64,000 nt of DNA, taken from positions 124,001 to 188,000 of the forward strand of contig NZ_JAVCWH010000006.1 of the NCBI RefSeq assembly GCF_030846195.1. The letters run 5' to 3'. This DNA comes from Paracoccus yibinensis. GTDB taxonomy: Bacteria > Pseudomonadota > Alphaproteobacteria > Rhodobacterales > Rhodobacteraceae. Below the pieces are notes generated by a model that was given only the letters and a program-made list of their open reading frames with translations, was not told the DNA's origin and ran no database searches. Shown here in pieces: positions 1 through 8,527 of this stretch (positions are counted from its first letter, which is position 1; every line of letters starts with the position of its first letter). Position numbers and translations under genes: made by a program.

Positions 1-165
1 AGTTTCAAAGGTTGGCGCATCAAGGCCCACCAGCCTTTCCACTGTCAACCCGCCAGCTTCGGCTGCTGCAATCGCTCGTTCGGCGCTTTGCAAGGATGGT
101 CCAGCCAGGTGAGCCTCGTTGTGAGCTGTGACCAGGACCGAGATATCCGCACTTTTGCCTATCAT
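1..165 (-). CDS. Family 2 glycosyltransferase, N-terminal part only (cut by window edge)
   Basis: Only the first 55 codons are inside the window. The start ATG (163-165) overlaps the TGA of the preceding glycosyltransferase in an ATGA arrangement, so the two are translationally coupled. The N-terminus reads MIGKSADISVLVTAHNEAHL, the ISV(L/I)xxxxNE opening of GT-A (family 2) glycosyltransferases, in which the first strand and the following Asn-Glu lie at the nucleotide-sugar pocket. The donor and acceptor cannot be told from this fragment. Context (a GT-B glycosyltransferase and a glmS remnant just upstream) points to surface polysaccharide or protein glycosylation. Confidence 0.7.
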   Translation of the reverse strand, partial: MIGKSADISVLVTAHNEAHLAGPSLQSAERAIAAAEAGGLTVERLVGLDAPTFET

Positions 166-2375
166 GAATCATGTCCTTGATCCGTGTAGTCTCCGGCGTC
201 AATGATCGCATTCAAGGCGTCTGAATAGTGGCTCGGGGTTCGCAGGCCCAGCGTTCTCTTGCGAAGCAAATCAGCACGCTGCTGCGCGGCCCGAGGGTCA
301 TCCAGAATGGATCGAATGGCGGCGATGTAATCATTGATGTTTTCGACATCGTATACCGGAATTGCAGCATCGGCGGTTGCAATTTCACCCGTGCCGCCGA
401 CAACAGAACTGACCAAAGGCAATCCGATCGTAGCGACTTCGATGAGCATGTTGGGCACGCCGTCCCAGCCCGATGTATAGAGCCAGACGTCGCAATCCTG
501 AAGAGGGATTTCGGTGATGTTGCGATAGCTGCCGTTCAGAATAAGATTGCTCGGCTTTTCCATTGGCCAATTTGAACCGCCCCAAACTTGAAAATCGACC
601 TCCGGCATGTTCTTGGCGATCTTGGTCAGGATGTCGATCCGCTTCTGTGGTGCAAAGCGGCCTCCCCAGAAGACATTCGGACGCTGATTTTCCTTGCGAC
701 CCCTGACTTTCACCTGCGGCAGGTCGGGATCGGTTGGCGTGTCGAGAACATGGATCCTCGAAAGAGCCTTGCTTGAAAGATGATAACGGCCGGACAGTTC
801 GTTTTTCAACGCTTGGCTATCCACAAGAACTGCATCGATATAGGGCAAGCTCCGGTGATAGAACTCGATCGGGTATCCATACCAATGCCCGCGCACGTTC
901 TTTTCCGGGCAGAATAGGTAGACGAAAATCTTGCACAAGTTACCCAGAGGCTGCCCGTATTTCACGACCATGTCCCAGCACAGTGCCGAATTGATGTTCA
1001 GCATGATCGCCGGACGCAAGGCACGAACATATTCGAACAGAACGCGCGGCCGATCGTCGCGCGCGACCTCTTTCAGCACTGCGTGAAGGTCGATAATGCG
1101 AACACCTTCGGGAAACCGTTGATCGTAATCGAACTCGGACGTGTCCGTATGGATGATCACGACGTTCTCGGCGCCATATCGATCGACCAGGACCTGACAG
1201 GCAACGCCCGCGATCTTTGACGATCCGCCCATATGGACCCATGGCAGCACGATCGCGGCTTGCGCGGGTCGCCAATTGGCGGCGTTCATTGCCTGCAGCA
1301 TCGCGCTCATGCAGGACAGGTGATTGCTCGACCGATATGGCGAAAACTGGAATTGCAGGGCAGCGTCATAGGACGACATGATAAGGGGATCAACGTCCGC
1401 AAGCATCGCCACCTGCTTGCCCAACTCTCCGTGCAAGAGGCGATCAACAATCGATTGCCGCCGTTCATCTATCTCTTTTTCGACGGTTTCAGGTTGCCAG
1501 CCATGCAACCGGCAGAACTGATCGAACGGCGCGGCACCGGTGGAAAAACATGACTTTGGCAATCCTTGCCGCTTGCCGAACTTCATATAGTGGATGAAAT
1601 CAGGCAGGTCGGCATGGTTATCCCTCGGACGTATGCTGTTATAGAACGACGCATCGAACCAAAGGTTGGGGGCCCGTCCTTCGGCAGCTCCGTGTTTCAG
1701 GTAATGCTCCACTGGGTCCACGCCGGCCAACGCGATGTCAACGTTTCGGGCGTAATAATAGCTTTTGTCTATCGAGTTTCGAAGGTCTGGGTTGTCTATC
1801 GGATCCTGATCGGACTGGACCTCCGTCTGATCGCTGTTGGTAACATAGTGAAACAGCGGGTTATCTCCGTTGGCAGCAACACTGGGATTTCTCAGAAGAT
1901 AATCCTTCGTATTGAAATAGAAGCTGGGATTCCGGCCTTCGCGCCATCCGTAATCGACATAATGAGCAACCGCCCCTCCCGGATATTCCCGAGTGTCCGG
2001 GTTGTGAGAGAAATAATAATCCTCATCCACATGCGGCCGGATGAACTCAAGGATTTGGTCGCGCAGCAGGGCGGCATGTTTTGCCGCAGCGGCATCCGCA
2101 CTTTCACCTTCGTGTGTGTCGTAGCCGATCAAGCCGTTAAGGACACAGTGCAGTAGCGGGTTGATTTCCGCAGCAGCGACATCAGGATTGTTCATCAGGT
2201 ACTTTTTCGTGTCGAACTTGCTGTTGGGATTCCGACCCTCTTTCCAGCCATAGTCGATAAAATGGCTGACTGCCCCACCCTTGTATTCCTTGGTGTCGGG
2301 ATAGGTTTGGAAGTAGTAATCCTGATCAACGTGCGGGTTGATGATCTCGTATTCGCTGTTGTTTTTCACGATCAT
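162..2375 (-). CDS. GT-B glycosyltransferase with three N-terminal YYF/GWxEGRNP repeats
   Basis: A 737-residue protein. Residues ~14-83, ~113-180 and ~201-275 are three copies of one unit: a DxxYYF opening, a YGWxEGRNP-type motif (GAAEGRAP in the third), then an FDTKxYL segment and NPLxH. Such units are seen at the N-termini of some large glycosyltransferases. From ~residue 370 to the end is a GT-B fold with a group 1 C-terminal half; FWGGRFAPQKRIDIL near residue 585 matches the donor-binding start of that half, and the EVATIGLPLVSS segment further on carries the conserved acidic position. It probably transfers a sugar in a surface glycan pathway; sugar and acceptor are unknown. The start ATG overlaps the stop of the glmS remnant, and its own stop overlaps the next glycosyltransferase. 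Confidence 0.8.
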   Translation of the reverse strand: MIVKNNSEYEIINPHVDQDYYFQTYPDTKEYKGGAVSHFIDYGWKEGRNPNSKFDTKKYLMNNPDVAAAEINPLLHCVLNGLIGYDTHEGESADAAAAKHAALLRDQILEFIRPHVDEDYYFSHNPDTREYPGGAVAHYVDYGWREGRNPSFYFNTKDYLLRNPSVAANGDNPLFHYVTNSDQTEVQSDQDPIDNPDLRNSIDKSYYYARNVDIALAGVDPVEHYLKHGAAEGRAPNLWFDASFYNSIRPRDNHADLPDFIHYMKFGKRQGLPKSCFSTGAAPFDQFCRLHGWQPETVEKEIDERRQSIVDRLLHGELGKQVAMLADVDPLIMSSYDAALQFQFSPYRSSNHLSCMSAMLQAMNAANWRPAQAAIVLPWVHMGGSSKIAGVACQVLVDRYGAENVVIIHTDTSEFDYDQRFPEGVRIIDLHAVLKEVARDDRPRVLFEYVRALRPAIMLNINSALCWDMVVKYGQPLGNLCKIFVYLFCPEKNVRGHWYGYPIEFYHRSLPYIDAVLVDSQALKNELSGRYHLSSKALSRIHVLDTPTDPDLPQVKVRGRKENQRPNVFWGGRFAPQKRIDILTKIAKNMPEVDFQVWGGSNWPMEKPSNLILNGSYRNITEIPLQDCDVWLYTSGWDGVPNMLIEVATIGLPLVSSVVGGTGEIATADAAIPVYDVENINDYIAAIRSILDDPRAAQQRADLLRKRTLGLRTPSHYSDALNAIIDAGDYTDQGHDS

Positions 2376-2889
2376 TCCACCGTAACGGATTTTGCGAAGT
2401 TGCGGGACTGGTTCACGTCGGCGCCCTTGGCCACCGCCGTATGATAAGCCAGATACTGCATCGTGATCGCATAAAGGATCGGCTGGAAGACCCCACCGCC
2501 CGACGGCATCCGCAGCGTAGCCTGCACCCCGTGGCTGGCTGCGGAAAGCCTGTCTTCGTCCGAGACAAGCAGGATCGGACCGTGTCGGGCCTTGACCTCC
2601 TGCATGTTCAATGCGGTCTTTTCGAACAATGCGTCATGCGGCGCCAGCACGATTACCGGCACATCGCGGTCGATCAGCAGGATCGGGCCGTGCGTCAGTT
2701 CGCCCTAGGCATAGCCCTCGGCATGGATATAGCTCAGTTCCCTTAGCTTCAGCGCCCCTTCCAGGGTCACCCGATACAGCGTAGCGCGACCCAGGAACAG
2801 CAGGTCGCGAGCCTGCGACAGCCATTCCGACGAGGCCCGGCAATCGTCCAACAGGTCCACAACCTGCCGCATCAGGCCAGGGATCGACC
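2372..2889 (-). pseudogene. glmS: glmS remnant: C-terminal isomerase domain with an in-frame stop
   Basis: The minus strand translates to the last ~170 residues of glucosamine-fructose-6-phosphate aminotransferase (GlmS). It contains LEGALKLRELSYIHAEGYA, a TAG stop at 2705-2707, then GELTHGPILLIDRDVPVIV, and ends in the family C-terminus AKSVTVE. The glutaminase domain and most of the first SIS domain are missing, and the 5' edge abuts an IS66 scrap. The TAG falls in the A-G-E-L-K/T-H-G-P segment, so no full domain can be made, although a GTG at 2660-2662 could restart translation of 96 residues. The remnant's stop overlaps the glycosyltransferase start, which suggests that glmS once led this polysaccharide operon, supplying glucosamine-6-phosphate. 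Confidence 0.85.
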
Positions 2890-3003
2890 GCAGGTCGGAC
2901 GGATCTGGTTCTCGACAGGGTTGGCGTCCAGTTCAAGCGTGCCATTACCGAGGAAGCGGATCAGGCCGGGCCAGTGTGCAAGGGTGGCGGGGTATGGGTT
3001 CAG
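2890..3003 (-). mobile_element. IS66-family transposase scrap
   Basis: Translation of the minus strand gives LAHWPGLIRFLGNGTLELDANPVENQIRP, read here in pieces: LAHWPGLIRFL, then GTLELDANPVENQIRP. This matches the IS66 TnpC catalytic end (ARWxxLxRFLxDGRxExDNNxVExxxRP), including the Glu of the DDE triad. The frame then ends in TGA at 2872-2874 where it runs into glmS sequence. Only ~38 codons remain; no terminal repeats were identified. Confidence 0.6.
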
Positions 3004-3156
3004 TCAGCACAGGCCAATCTTGTCAGGTGTCGGGCAGATAGTTGCGCGGCGCCGTGGGTATTCTCCTGACCTCAGTCCCGAAGACATCCACAGGCCTCAA
3101 GGCTGTAGCTGCAAGATGCCGATCAGTTAACGCAGGATCCGCAGAAACCTCCCCCT

Positions 3157-3825
3157 CTACTTGCACAGAATGTGGCGCAGGTCGCTTGCTTCCGGCACCG
3201 TGTCGAAGACCAGTTGCGCCTCGATATGGCGCAGATGCGCTTCAAGCAGGTCGCTGGCCCTTGCGCCGTCGCTCTTGCGGATGGCCGAGGCGATCTCGCC
3301 ATGTTCTTCGTCCTGGCAAAGGACGTGGCTCGAGCCCGCGAACAGCCCGATGATAAGGGAACTGCGCATGATGAGCTCGTGCAGGAACTCGGCCAGGACG
3401 TCGTTCTGCCCGATCTTGGCCAGAATCATGTGAAACTCGCCCGACAGGCGGATTGCCTGGGCGCGGTCACCGTTCTGGCGGGCCAGAATCTCGGCCTGCA
3501 CGACGTGGTCCAGTTCCGCAAGATCGGTCCCCGTCGCGTGCTGCGCCGCGTTTCGCGCCAGCGTCTTTTCGATGGCCCGCCGGGCTTGGAAGACGTTATG
3601 CGCCTCGGGTTGGGTAGGAACGCGCACGAATGCGCCGCGGTTTGGCCGCAGCTCGACCGTCTTGCGAGTCGCCAGGATGACAAGCGCGCGGCGCACATCA
3701 GTCCGGCCACAATCATAGATCTCGCACAGCTCCGGCTCGCTTAGCTTGGTGCCGGGGCGCAGGCGCCGTTCAAGAATGGCCTCGACCACCCCGTCGACGA
3801 TCCGGCTTTCTGCATTCAGTGCCAT
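3157..3825 (-). CDS. GntR-family transcriptional regulator (FadR/FCD subfamily)
   Basis: A 222-residue protein, normal for the family. Residues ~5-70 are the GntR winged helix: LRPGTKLSEPELCEIYDCGR is the typical helix-turn-helix opening, followed by DVRRALVIL and the wing PNRGAFVRVP. Residues ~78-210 are the all-helical FCD ligand domain with the metal/ligand His positions in FHMIL, HELIM and EAHLRHIE. It is transcribed away from the hydantoin racemase/permease pair, with only ~150 bp between the two starts and palindromes in that gap, so it very probably controls them, with a ureide, hydantoin or related compound as effector (inference). Confidence 0.88.
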   Translation of the reverse strand: MALNAESRIVDGVVEAILERRLRPGTKLSEPELCEIYDCGRTDVRRALVILATRKTVELRPNRGAFVRVPTQPEAHNVFQARRAIEKTLARNAAQHATGTDLAELDHVVQAEILARQNGDRAQAIRLSGEFHMILAKIGQNDVLAEFLHELIMRSSLIIGLFAGSSHVLCQDEEHGEIASAIRKSDGARASDLLEAHLRHIEAQLVFDTVPEASDLRHILCK

Positions 3826-3913
3826 GGGTCTGCGTTTCTCCTGCCTGCCGGAGGGAAACTATGCCGCCGATCCGGACAGCACAAGAAGCCTGCAATGCTT
3901 CAAAGATGAATCG

Positions 3914-3944
3914 TTGACACATCATGTGCGAATCGTCGACGATT
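3914..3944. promoter_or_regulatory. Probable promoter and GntR operator of the racemase/permease operon
   Basis: In the gap between the divergent GntR and racemase genes there is TTGACA at 3914-3919, an interrupted palindrome CACAT-C-ATGTG at 3918-3928, and a perfect 14-bp palindrome AATCGTCGACGATT at 3931-3944. A weak -10-like GACGAT lies at 3938-3943, 18 bp from the TTGACA. FadR-type regulators bind short palindromes placed over the promoter, so binding here would occlude RNA polymerase. This assignment rests on position and symmetry only. Confidence 0.45.
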
Positions 3945-3972
3945 GGGAAGCAGAAGCAAGCCGGAGGCGCTC

Positions 3973-4671
3973 ATGAAAATCCTTCTCGTCAACCCCAACG
4001 CGACGGCCTCGATGACCGACAAGATCGCTGAAAGTGCCCGGCGTGTGGCAGGCCCGGGGGTCGAGATCCTTGCCCGGACGGGCGAAGGATCGCCCGCCAG
4101 CATCGAGGGCCACTATGACGAGGCGATGTCGGTGCCCGCCCTGCTGCGCCATGTCCGCGAGGCCGAGCAGCAGGGCGTTGCCGGCGTCGTGGTGGCCTGT
4201 TTCGACGATCCGGGCATCGGCGCCTGCCGGGAACTGGCAAGCGGGCCGGTCATCGGCATCGCCGAGGCCGCGATGAAGGCCGCAACCATGCTGGCCACCA
4301 GCTTCTCGGTCGTCACCACCCTGCCGCGGTCGGTCCCGGTGATCGAGGAACTGGCGCGGCGCTATGGCGTGGACCACCAGTGCCGCAAGGTCCGCTCTGC
4401 CAGCATTCCCGTCCTTGCGCTTGAAGAGGAAGGTTCAGGCGCGCGTGAAAAGGTGCGCGACGAAATCCTCCGCGCCATCCGCGAGGACAATTGCGAGGCA
4501 ATCGTCCTGGGCTGCGCCGGCATGGCCGACCTGACCGACTGGCTGTCGCGGGAAACCGGGGTGCCGGTCATCGACGGCGTCACCGTCGCCGTCAAGTTCG
4601 TGGAAGGGCTGGCGGCCGTCGGCCTCGGGACCAGCAAAATCTGCGCCTATGCGCAGCCGAACCAGAAATAA
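3973..4671 (+). CDS. Hydantoin racemase-like protein (Asp/Glu racemase superfamily)
   Basis: A 232-residue protein starting MKILLVNPNATASMT, the usual opening of hydantoin/Asp-Glu racemases; the start was chosen because GGAGG (3963-3967) lies 5 nt upstream. The two catalytic cysteines of the pseudosymmetric fold are present in VVVACFDDPGI (~residue 76) and AIVLGCAGMADL (~residue 180). The protein probably racemises 5-substituted hydantoins or a related substrate in the cytoplasm. It is followed 32 bp later by an NCS1 permease of the hydantoin/allantoin type, which supports a ureide or hydantoin salvage role. No hydantoinase or carbamoylase is in the window. Allantoin racemase is an alternative reading. 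Confidence 0.82.
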   Translation: MKILLVNPNATASMTDKIAESARRVAGPGVEILARTGEGSPASIEGHYDEAMSVPALLRHVREAEQQGVAGVVVACFDDPGIGACRELASGPVIGIAEAAMKAATMLATSFSVVTTLPRSVPVIEELARRYGVDHQCRKVRSASIPVLALEEEGSGAREKVRDEILRAIREDNCEAIVLGCAGMADLTDWLSRETGVPVIDGVTVAVKFVEGLAAVGLGTSKICAYAQPNQK

Positions 4672-4703
4672 AACCAAGATCAACAACAGGGAAGGACAAG
4701 GAG

Positions 4704-6062
4704 ATGTCGTCGATAGAAAACCTGGCCGGCGGCCAGATTATAGAAACCGATCACAAGAAAGTAGGCGAGGAAACGCTTGCCCCGCAACGTCACCGGATCA
4801 TGGATCCCTGGTCCTATCTGTTTGCCTGGCTGGGTGGCTGCGTATCCATCGGGACGTTCACCGTCGGTTCCGGCCTGGCGGGCACGCTGAACCTTTTGCA
4901 GGTGTTCCTGGCCATCGCCATCGGCTGCACGGTGATCGGGGTGGCCCTGGCGATCAACGGCGCGGCGGGCCATAAATACGGTATCCCTTTTATGGTGCAG
5001 GCGCGGTCGTCCTTCGGCTTTGCGGGCACGCGCCTTCCGGCCCTTGTCCGGTCGGTGCCCGCGATCGTCTGGTTCGGCTTCCAAAGCTGGATCGGCGCGG
5101 GCGCGCTGAACCTGGTGTCGGTGACGCTGTTCGGATTCGACAGCATCGTCTTCTGGTTCATCGCTTTCCAGTTCCTGCAGATCGGCCTGTCGGTCCTGGG
5201 CTTCAGCGGCATCAAGTGGCTGGAGAACATCGGCTCGGTCTTCATCATCGGCGCGCTGATCTACATGTTCTTCAGCGTGATCGGCAAATACGGCGACCAG
5301 ATCTCGGCGAACCTGCTGCAGGCAGAGGGCACCTGGGGCGCGCCGTTCTGGGCCGCCACGATGCTGTTCCTGGGCGTTTACAGCACGATGATGCTGAACG
5401 TGTCGGACTATTCACGCGAGTTGAAGGAAAGCGTCTCGCCGCTGCGGCAGGTGGTGATCTATGCGAATTCGACCCTGCCGGCCACGCTGTTCATGGGCCT
5501 GATCGGACTCATGGTGTCCAGTGCCACGGGCGAGGTCGATCCGATCAAGGTGTTTTCCAGCGCCGTGGACAACAAGATCCTGCTGATCATCACGCTTCTG
5601 TTCATCGTCTTCGCCCAGGTCACGACCAACGTGCTGAACAACGTGATCCCGCCTGCCTATGCGCTGATGGACATCTTCAAGCTGAACTTCAAGACCTCGG
5701 CGGTCCTGGTGGGGCTGCTGGCCTTCGCGACCTTCCCCTGGGAACTGGTCAAGGACGAATCCGCCGCCGGGCTGAACCTGTTCATCCAGACCTATTCGGC
5801 CTTCCTGGGACCGATCTTCGCGGTGCTGGTGGTGGACTACTATGTGCTGCGCAAGCGTCAGTTGAACCTGGACCTGCTCTATGACGAGAACGGACCCTAC
5901 AAGGGTGTCAACTGGGCGGCGTTCATCGCTACGGCAGTCGGCATCGTCTTCGCGCTGATCTTTTCCGGCATTTCCTGGTACGCCAGCCTGATCCCCGCAG
6001 GCGTGACCTATTACGTGCTGATGAAGACCCTGCCCTCGGCCCGCCGGTTCCTGTCGAACTGA
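4704..6062 (+). CDS. NCS1-family permease (hydantoin/allantoin/nucleobase type)
   Basis: A 452-residue membrane protein with about 12 hydrophobic segments. The start MSSIENLAGG follows AAGGAC about 7 nt upstream. Family signs include the pre-TM1 segment with PQRHRIMDPWSYLFAWLGG, the TM3 segment VQARSSFGFAGTRLPALVRSVPAIVWFGFQ (the last W-F-G-F-Q matches substrate-site aromatics of Mhp1-type carriers), and MLNVSDYSREL. NCS1 carriers are sodium- or proton-coupled importers in the inner membrane. Co-transcription with the racemase suggests it imports the racemase's substrate. An inverted repeat lies just after the stop. Exact substrate is not decidable from sequence. Confidence 0.87.
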   Translation: MSSIENLAGGQIIETDHKKVGEETLAPQRHRIMDPWSYLFAWLGGCVSIGTFTVGSGLAGTLNLLQVFLAIAIGCTVIGVALAINGAAGHKYGIPFMVQARSSFGFAGTRLPALVRSVPAIVWFGFQSWIGAGALNLVSVTLFGFDSIVFWFIAFQFLQIGLSVLGFSGIKWLENIGSVFIIGALIYMFFSVIGKYGDQISANLLQAEGTWGAPFWAATMLFLGVYSTMMLNVSDYSRELKESVSPLRQVVIYANSTLPATLFMGLIGLMVSSATGEVDPIKVFSSAVDNKILLIITLLFIVFAQVTTNVLNNVIPPAYALMDIFKLNFKTSAVLVGLLAFATFPWELVKDESAAGLNLFIQTYSAFLGPIFAVLVVDYYVLRKRQLNLDLLYDENGPYKGVNWAAFIATAVGIVFALIFSGISWYASLIPAGVTYYVLMKTLPSARRFLSN

Positions 6063-6075
6063 CCCAGGATCAGAC

Positions 6076-6101
6076 GTCCGGCCTGTCATAGGGGGCCGGA
6101 C
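6076..6101 (+). terminator. Hairpin after the NCS1 permease gene
   Basis: GTCCGGCC (6076-6083) pairs perfectly with GGCCGGAC (6094-6101) around a 10-nt loop, 14 bp after the permease stop. There is no U-tract, so it may be an mRNA 3' stabilising hairpin rather than a classical intrinsic terminator. Confidence 0.5.
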
Positions 6102-6365
6102 GATCACCCTTCCAGCACTTCGCTTCACCCGTTACAAGGATCGGGCCATGTCCCGGACAGACCAGCTCCGCGCGGCCGCCGCCGGATCCTGCCGCATCTC
6201 GTATGCCGCCGTTGCAGTGCTTTGCCTTGCCGGAGGCAACGTGGCCGCCGCCGAAATGCCACCGCCACCGAAAGCATGACGGCGCTTGCCCAAGAAGCTG
6301 CTGGTGAAAAGGCTTGGATCCTGGGACGGACAAACGACGCTGCTCCACGGCTTCTGACCACCTCT

Positions 6366-6783
6366 GAAGATATGGTCCAGGCCGCCAAAGAGGTTGTCAG
6401 ATCGGCCGGCAGGCGGCTGAGAGCGAAGGCTCCGCTGCATTCATCGTTTCCGCCTTCAGCGATCCCGGTCTTGCCGAGTCGCGCAAGGCGTTGCCGGATG
6501 CCGTTGTCGTGGGCATCGGCAAGGGGGTGTTCCACGAAGCGGCTCGTGACGGACGCTCGTTTGCCATCGTGACGATCACCCGGATCCCGCGTTGATAGCG
6601 TCATTCCAGGCCAGAGCAGGGGATCTTGGCTACGCAGATCAGTGCCAGGGTGTCCGCGTCACACCCGGCGATCCAAAAGAGCTTGTCGAGAAGCCCGAGC
6701 AACTCGATGCAGCCTTCGACGGTCCGCTTGTCGTTGCCGTGACGGCCGCCACAAATGCCGCGTTGAAGAAGATAGCCAGGTAG
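6366..6783 (+). pseudogene. Decayed second Asp/Glu (hydantoin) racemase
   Basis: Three frames joined end to end resemble the intact racemase upstream. EDMVQAAKEVVRSA begins at 6366; after a shift near 6412 AAFIVSAFSDPGLAESRKAL and VVVGIGKGVFHEAARDG follow; after another shift near 6587 the frame continues DPALIASFQARAGDLG to a stop near 6783. The catalytic Cys position of VxACFDDPG is Ser in this copy (VSAFSDPG). The 5' ~200 bases are not recognisable. It could be a relic of a tandem duplication or of a separately acquired racemase. Confidence 0.6.
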
Positions 6784-7059
6784 CTACCTCCACAACTTGA
6801 GCGGACACAAGATTTCTCGACAGGTGCCTGTCAACTGCGACTGGCAACAGTAATCGCCCCTTTCCTGAGAACATCATTGGACCAATCATGCAGGACTTTA
6901 CTTGATCGGATTTGCAGCACCGGACAGAGAGTCGTCCCCAGGGAGATCAGGCGTCCTCTGAACCGTTTCCTTGCGGACGCTGCCAAAAAGGTTTTGGAGC
7001 AATGAGCCATGGACCTGAGAGAGGTGTCTCTATGTGGACGAAGCTGACGTTCGCTGGAT

Positions 7060-7205
7060 CAATCCCACCTTGGTCAGCTTTTCAGGGTTCCAGGTAACGT
7101 AGATACTGGCGATCTGCCCGGCTTCTGTTTCCAGAGCGGTAGCTTGAAGTTCGCCTCTGATCTTCTTGACTTTGATCAAGGCCATCAAGCGCCGGGTCAG
7201 CCATG
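7060..7205 (-). pseudogene. C-terminal scrap of an ECF sigma factor (SigJ-like)
   Basis: The minus strand gives ATALETEAGQIASIYVTWNPEKLTKV, quoted here in part as IASIYVTWNPEKL. This matches the end of the SnoaL-like tail of ECF41/SigJ-type sigma factors (IxAIYVVxNPDKL). The sigma-2 and sigma-4 regions are absent. The assignment rests on one short motif. Confidence 0.4.
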
Positions 7206-7247
7206 AACCGGTTCTATCCAACCTTGCAACGGCAAAGGGACAACATC

Positions 7248-8117
7248 ATGGCCAAGACTGTCTTGATCACTGGCGCAGGTTCCGGCATGGGACTGGCCAC
7301 CGCGCTGCTGCTGGCCGAAGGCGGCTATCGCGTTTTTGCGGGCATTCGCGGCAATGATGCGGATCTGATGGCGCAGGCACGGGGCAGGGGGGTCCAAATC
7401 ACGCCGGTCCGGCTGGATGTCCAGGACACCGCTTCAATCCGCGATGCCGTGGCCCAGGTGATATCGGACGCGGGCCGGATCGACGTGCTGGTCAACAATG
7501 CCGGCTTTGGCCTGCTGGCCACGGTCGAGGACGGCACGGACGAGGAAATGATGTGGCAGTTCGACGTCAATGTCTTCGGCCTTCTGCGCACCACCCGCGA
7601 GGTCCTGCCGCATATGCGCAACGCGGGGGGCGGCGTTATAATCAACATCTCGTCCTTTCTGGGGCGCATGGGCCTGCCGCTGCTGACCCATTACAACGCC
7701 AGCAAATATGCGGTCGAGGGGATCACGGATTCGCTGCGCTTCGAAGTCGGACCCTTTGGCATCCGCGTGCATTCCATCCTTGCAGGGCTGTTCGGAACCA
7801 ACTTCGTCAAGAAGGGGCTGGTGGCGAATGCCGCAACCACAAGCGAGGCATCGCCCTATCGCGACCTGGTCAGCCATTTCGTGCCAATCGTCGCCCAGGC
7901 GATCAATGAAGGTCCCTCGCCCGAGCCAATCGCCAGGGCGGTCCAGGCCATCATCGAGGATGAAGGCAGCGACATTGCCGTCATGGTCGGCACCGAGGCC
8001 GAGCAATTCGTCCCCTTGCGCCGAAGCCTGCCTGACAAGGACTTCGAGGCCCAGGTGATCGGGACATTCGGTCTGCCACCCGCTGATCGACAGAGCGCCA
8101 CCGAAAGTAATCGATAA
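7248..8117 (+). CDS. Short-chain dehydrogenase/reductase (classical SDR)
   Basis: A 289-residue protein; the start MAKTVLITGAGSGMG follows AAGGGA with a 7-nt gap. The cofactor motif TGxxxGxG is residues ~8-15, NNAG is at ~82, and the catalytic Ser...Tyr-x-x-x-Lys set is in NISSFLGRMG and HYNASKYAVEG. The absence of an acidic residue at the end of strand 2 and the Arg in AGIRG suggest NADP(H) preference. The length and C-terminal half resemble the SDRs annotated as general oxidoreductases acting on steroids or other alcohols. It stands alone between degraded genes, and its substrate is unknown. Confidence 0.85.
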   Translation: MAKTVLITGAGSGMGLATALLLAEGGYRVFAGIRGNDADLMAQARGRGVQITPVRLDVQDTASIRDAVAQVISDAGRIDVLVNNAGFGLLATVEDGTDEEMMWQFDVNVFGLLRTTREVLPHMRNAGGGVIINISSFLGRMGLPLLTHYNASKYAVEGITDSLRFEVGPFGIRVHSILAGLFGTNFVKKGLVANAATTSEASPYRDLVSHFVPIVAQAINEGPSPEPIARAVQAIIEDEGSDIAVMVGTEAEQFVPLRRSLPDKDFEAQVIGTFGLPPADRQSATESNR

Positions 8118-8128
8118 TTCACCCGCAA

Positions 8129-8527
8129 GTGGTGGCCACCGGTTGCATGGCATGGTTATCTTTCCTCTCGTGGCAATCGCAACCGCACGCAATTTCAGGA
8201 TGCCATGCTCAAGCATCCTGCCCTACCTGCTGTGAAAGGAGCCGCTGCATCTGTGCGGATGGCGGCACTGACGAGCTGCGTCAGCTTGTAGCGATCCGCG
8301 TCTTCCGGTCCTACGAACCCCGGCAGACCATCCTCATGGACGGCGACATGGTGGATTTCGTCGGGACCGTTCTCGGCGGAATGGTGTCCCTGACAAAGAT
8401 CATGCCGGATGAAGGAACCCAGGTGGTTGCCCTGCCCGGGACAAAGGCTTCTGGAGCAATCCTCCAAAAAGCTCGATGCGGCGCGGGAATGGATGAGCTG
8501 CTGCCGGTTTCGTGGACAGCAGATTAA
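8129..8527 (+). pseudogene. Truncated Crp/Fnr-family regulator (FnrL-like sensor part only)
   Basis: Residues ~30-105 match the N-terminal half of FnrL-type regulators: CPTCCERSRCIC (the cysteine cluster that would hold an iron-sulphur centre), DELRQL, FRSYEPRQTILMDGD, then DFVGTVLGGMVSLTKIMPDEG and VVALP. After that the reading is foreign, and the rest of the cyclic-nucleotide-like fold and the DNA-binding helix-turn-helix are missing. Downstream sequence belongs to an IS3 remnant, so insertion and deletion probably removed the 3' half. It cannot act as a transcription factor on its own. Confidence 0.6.
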
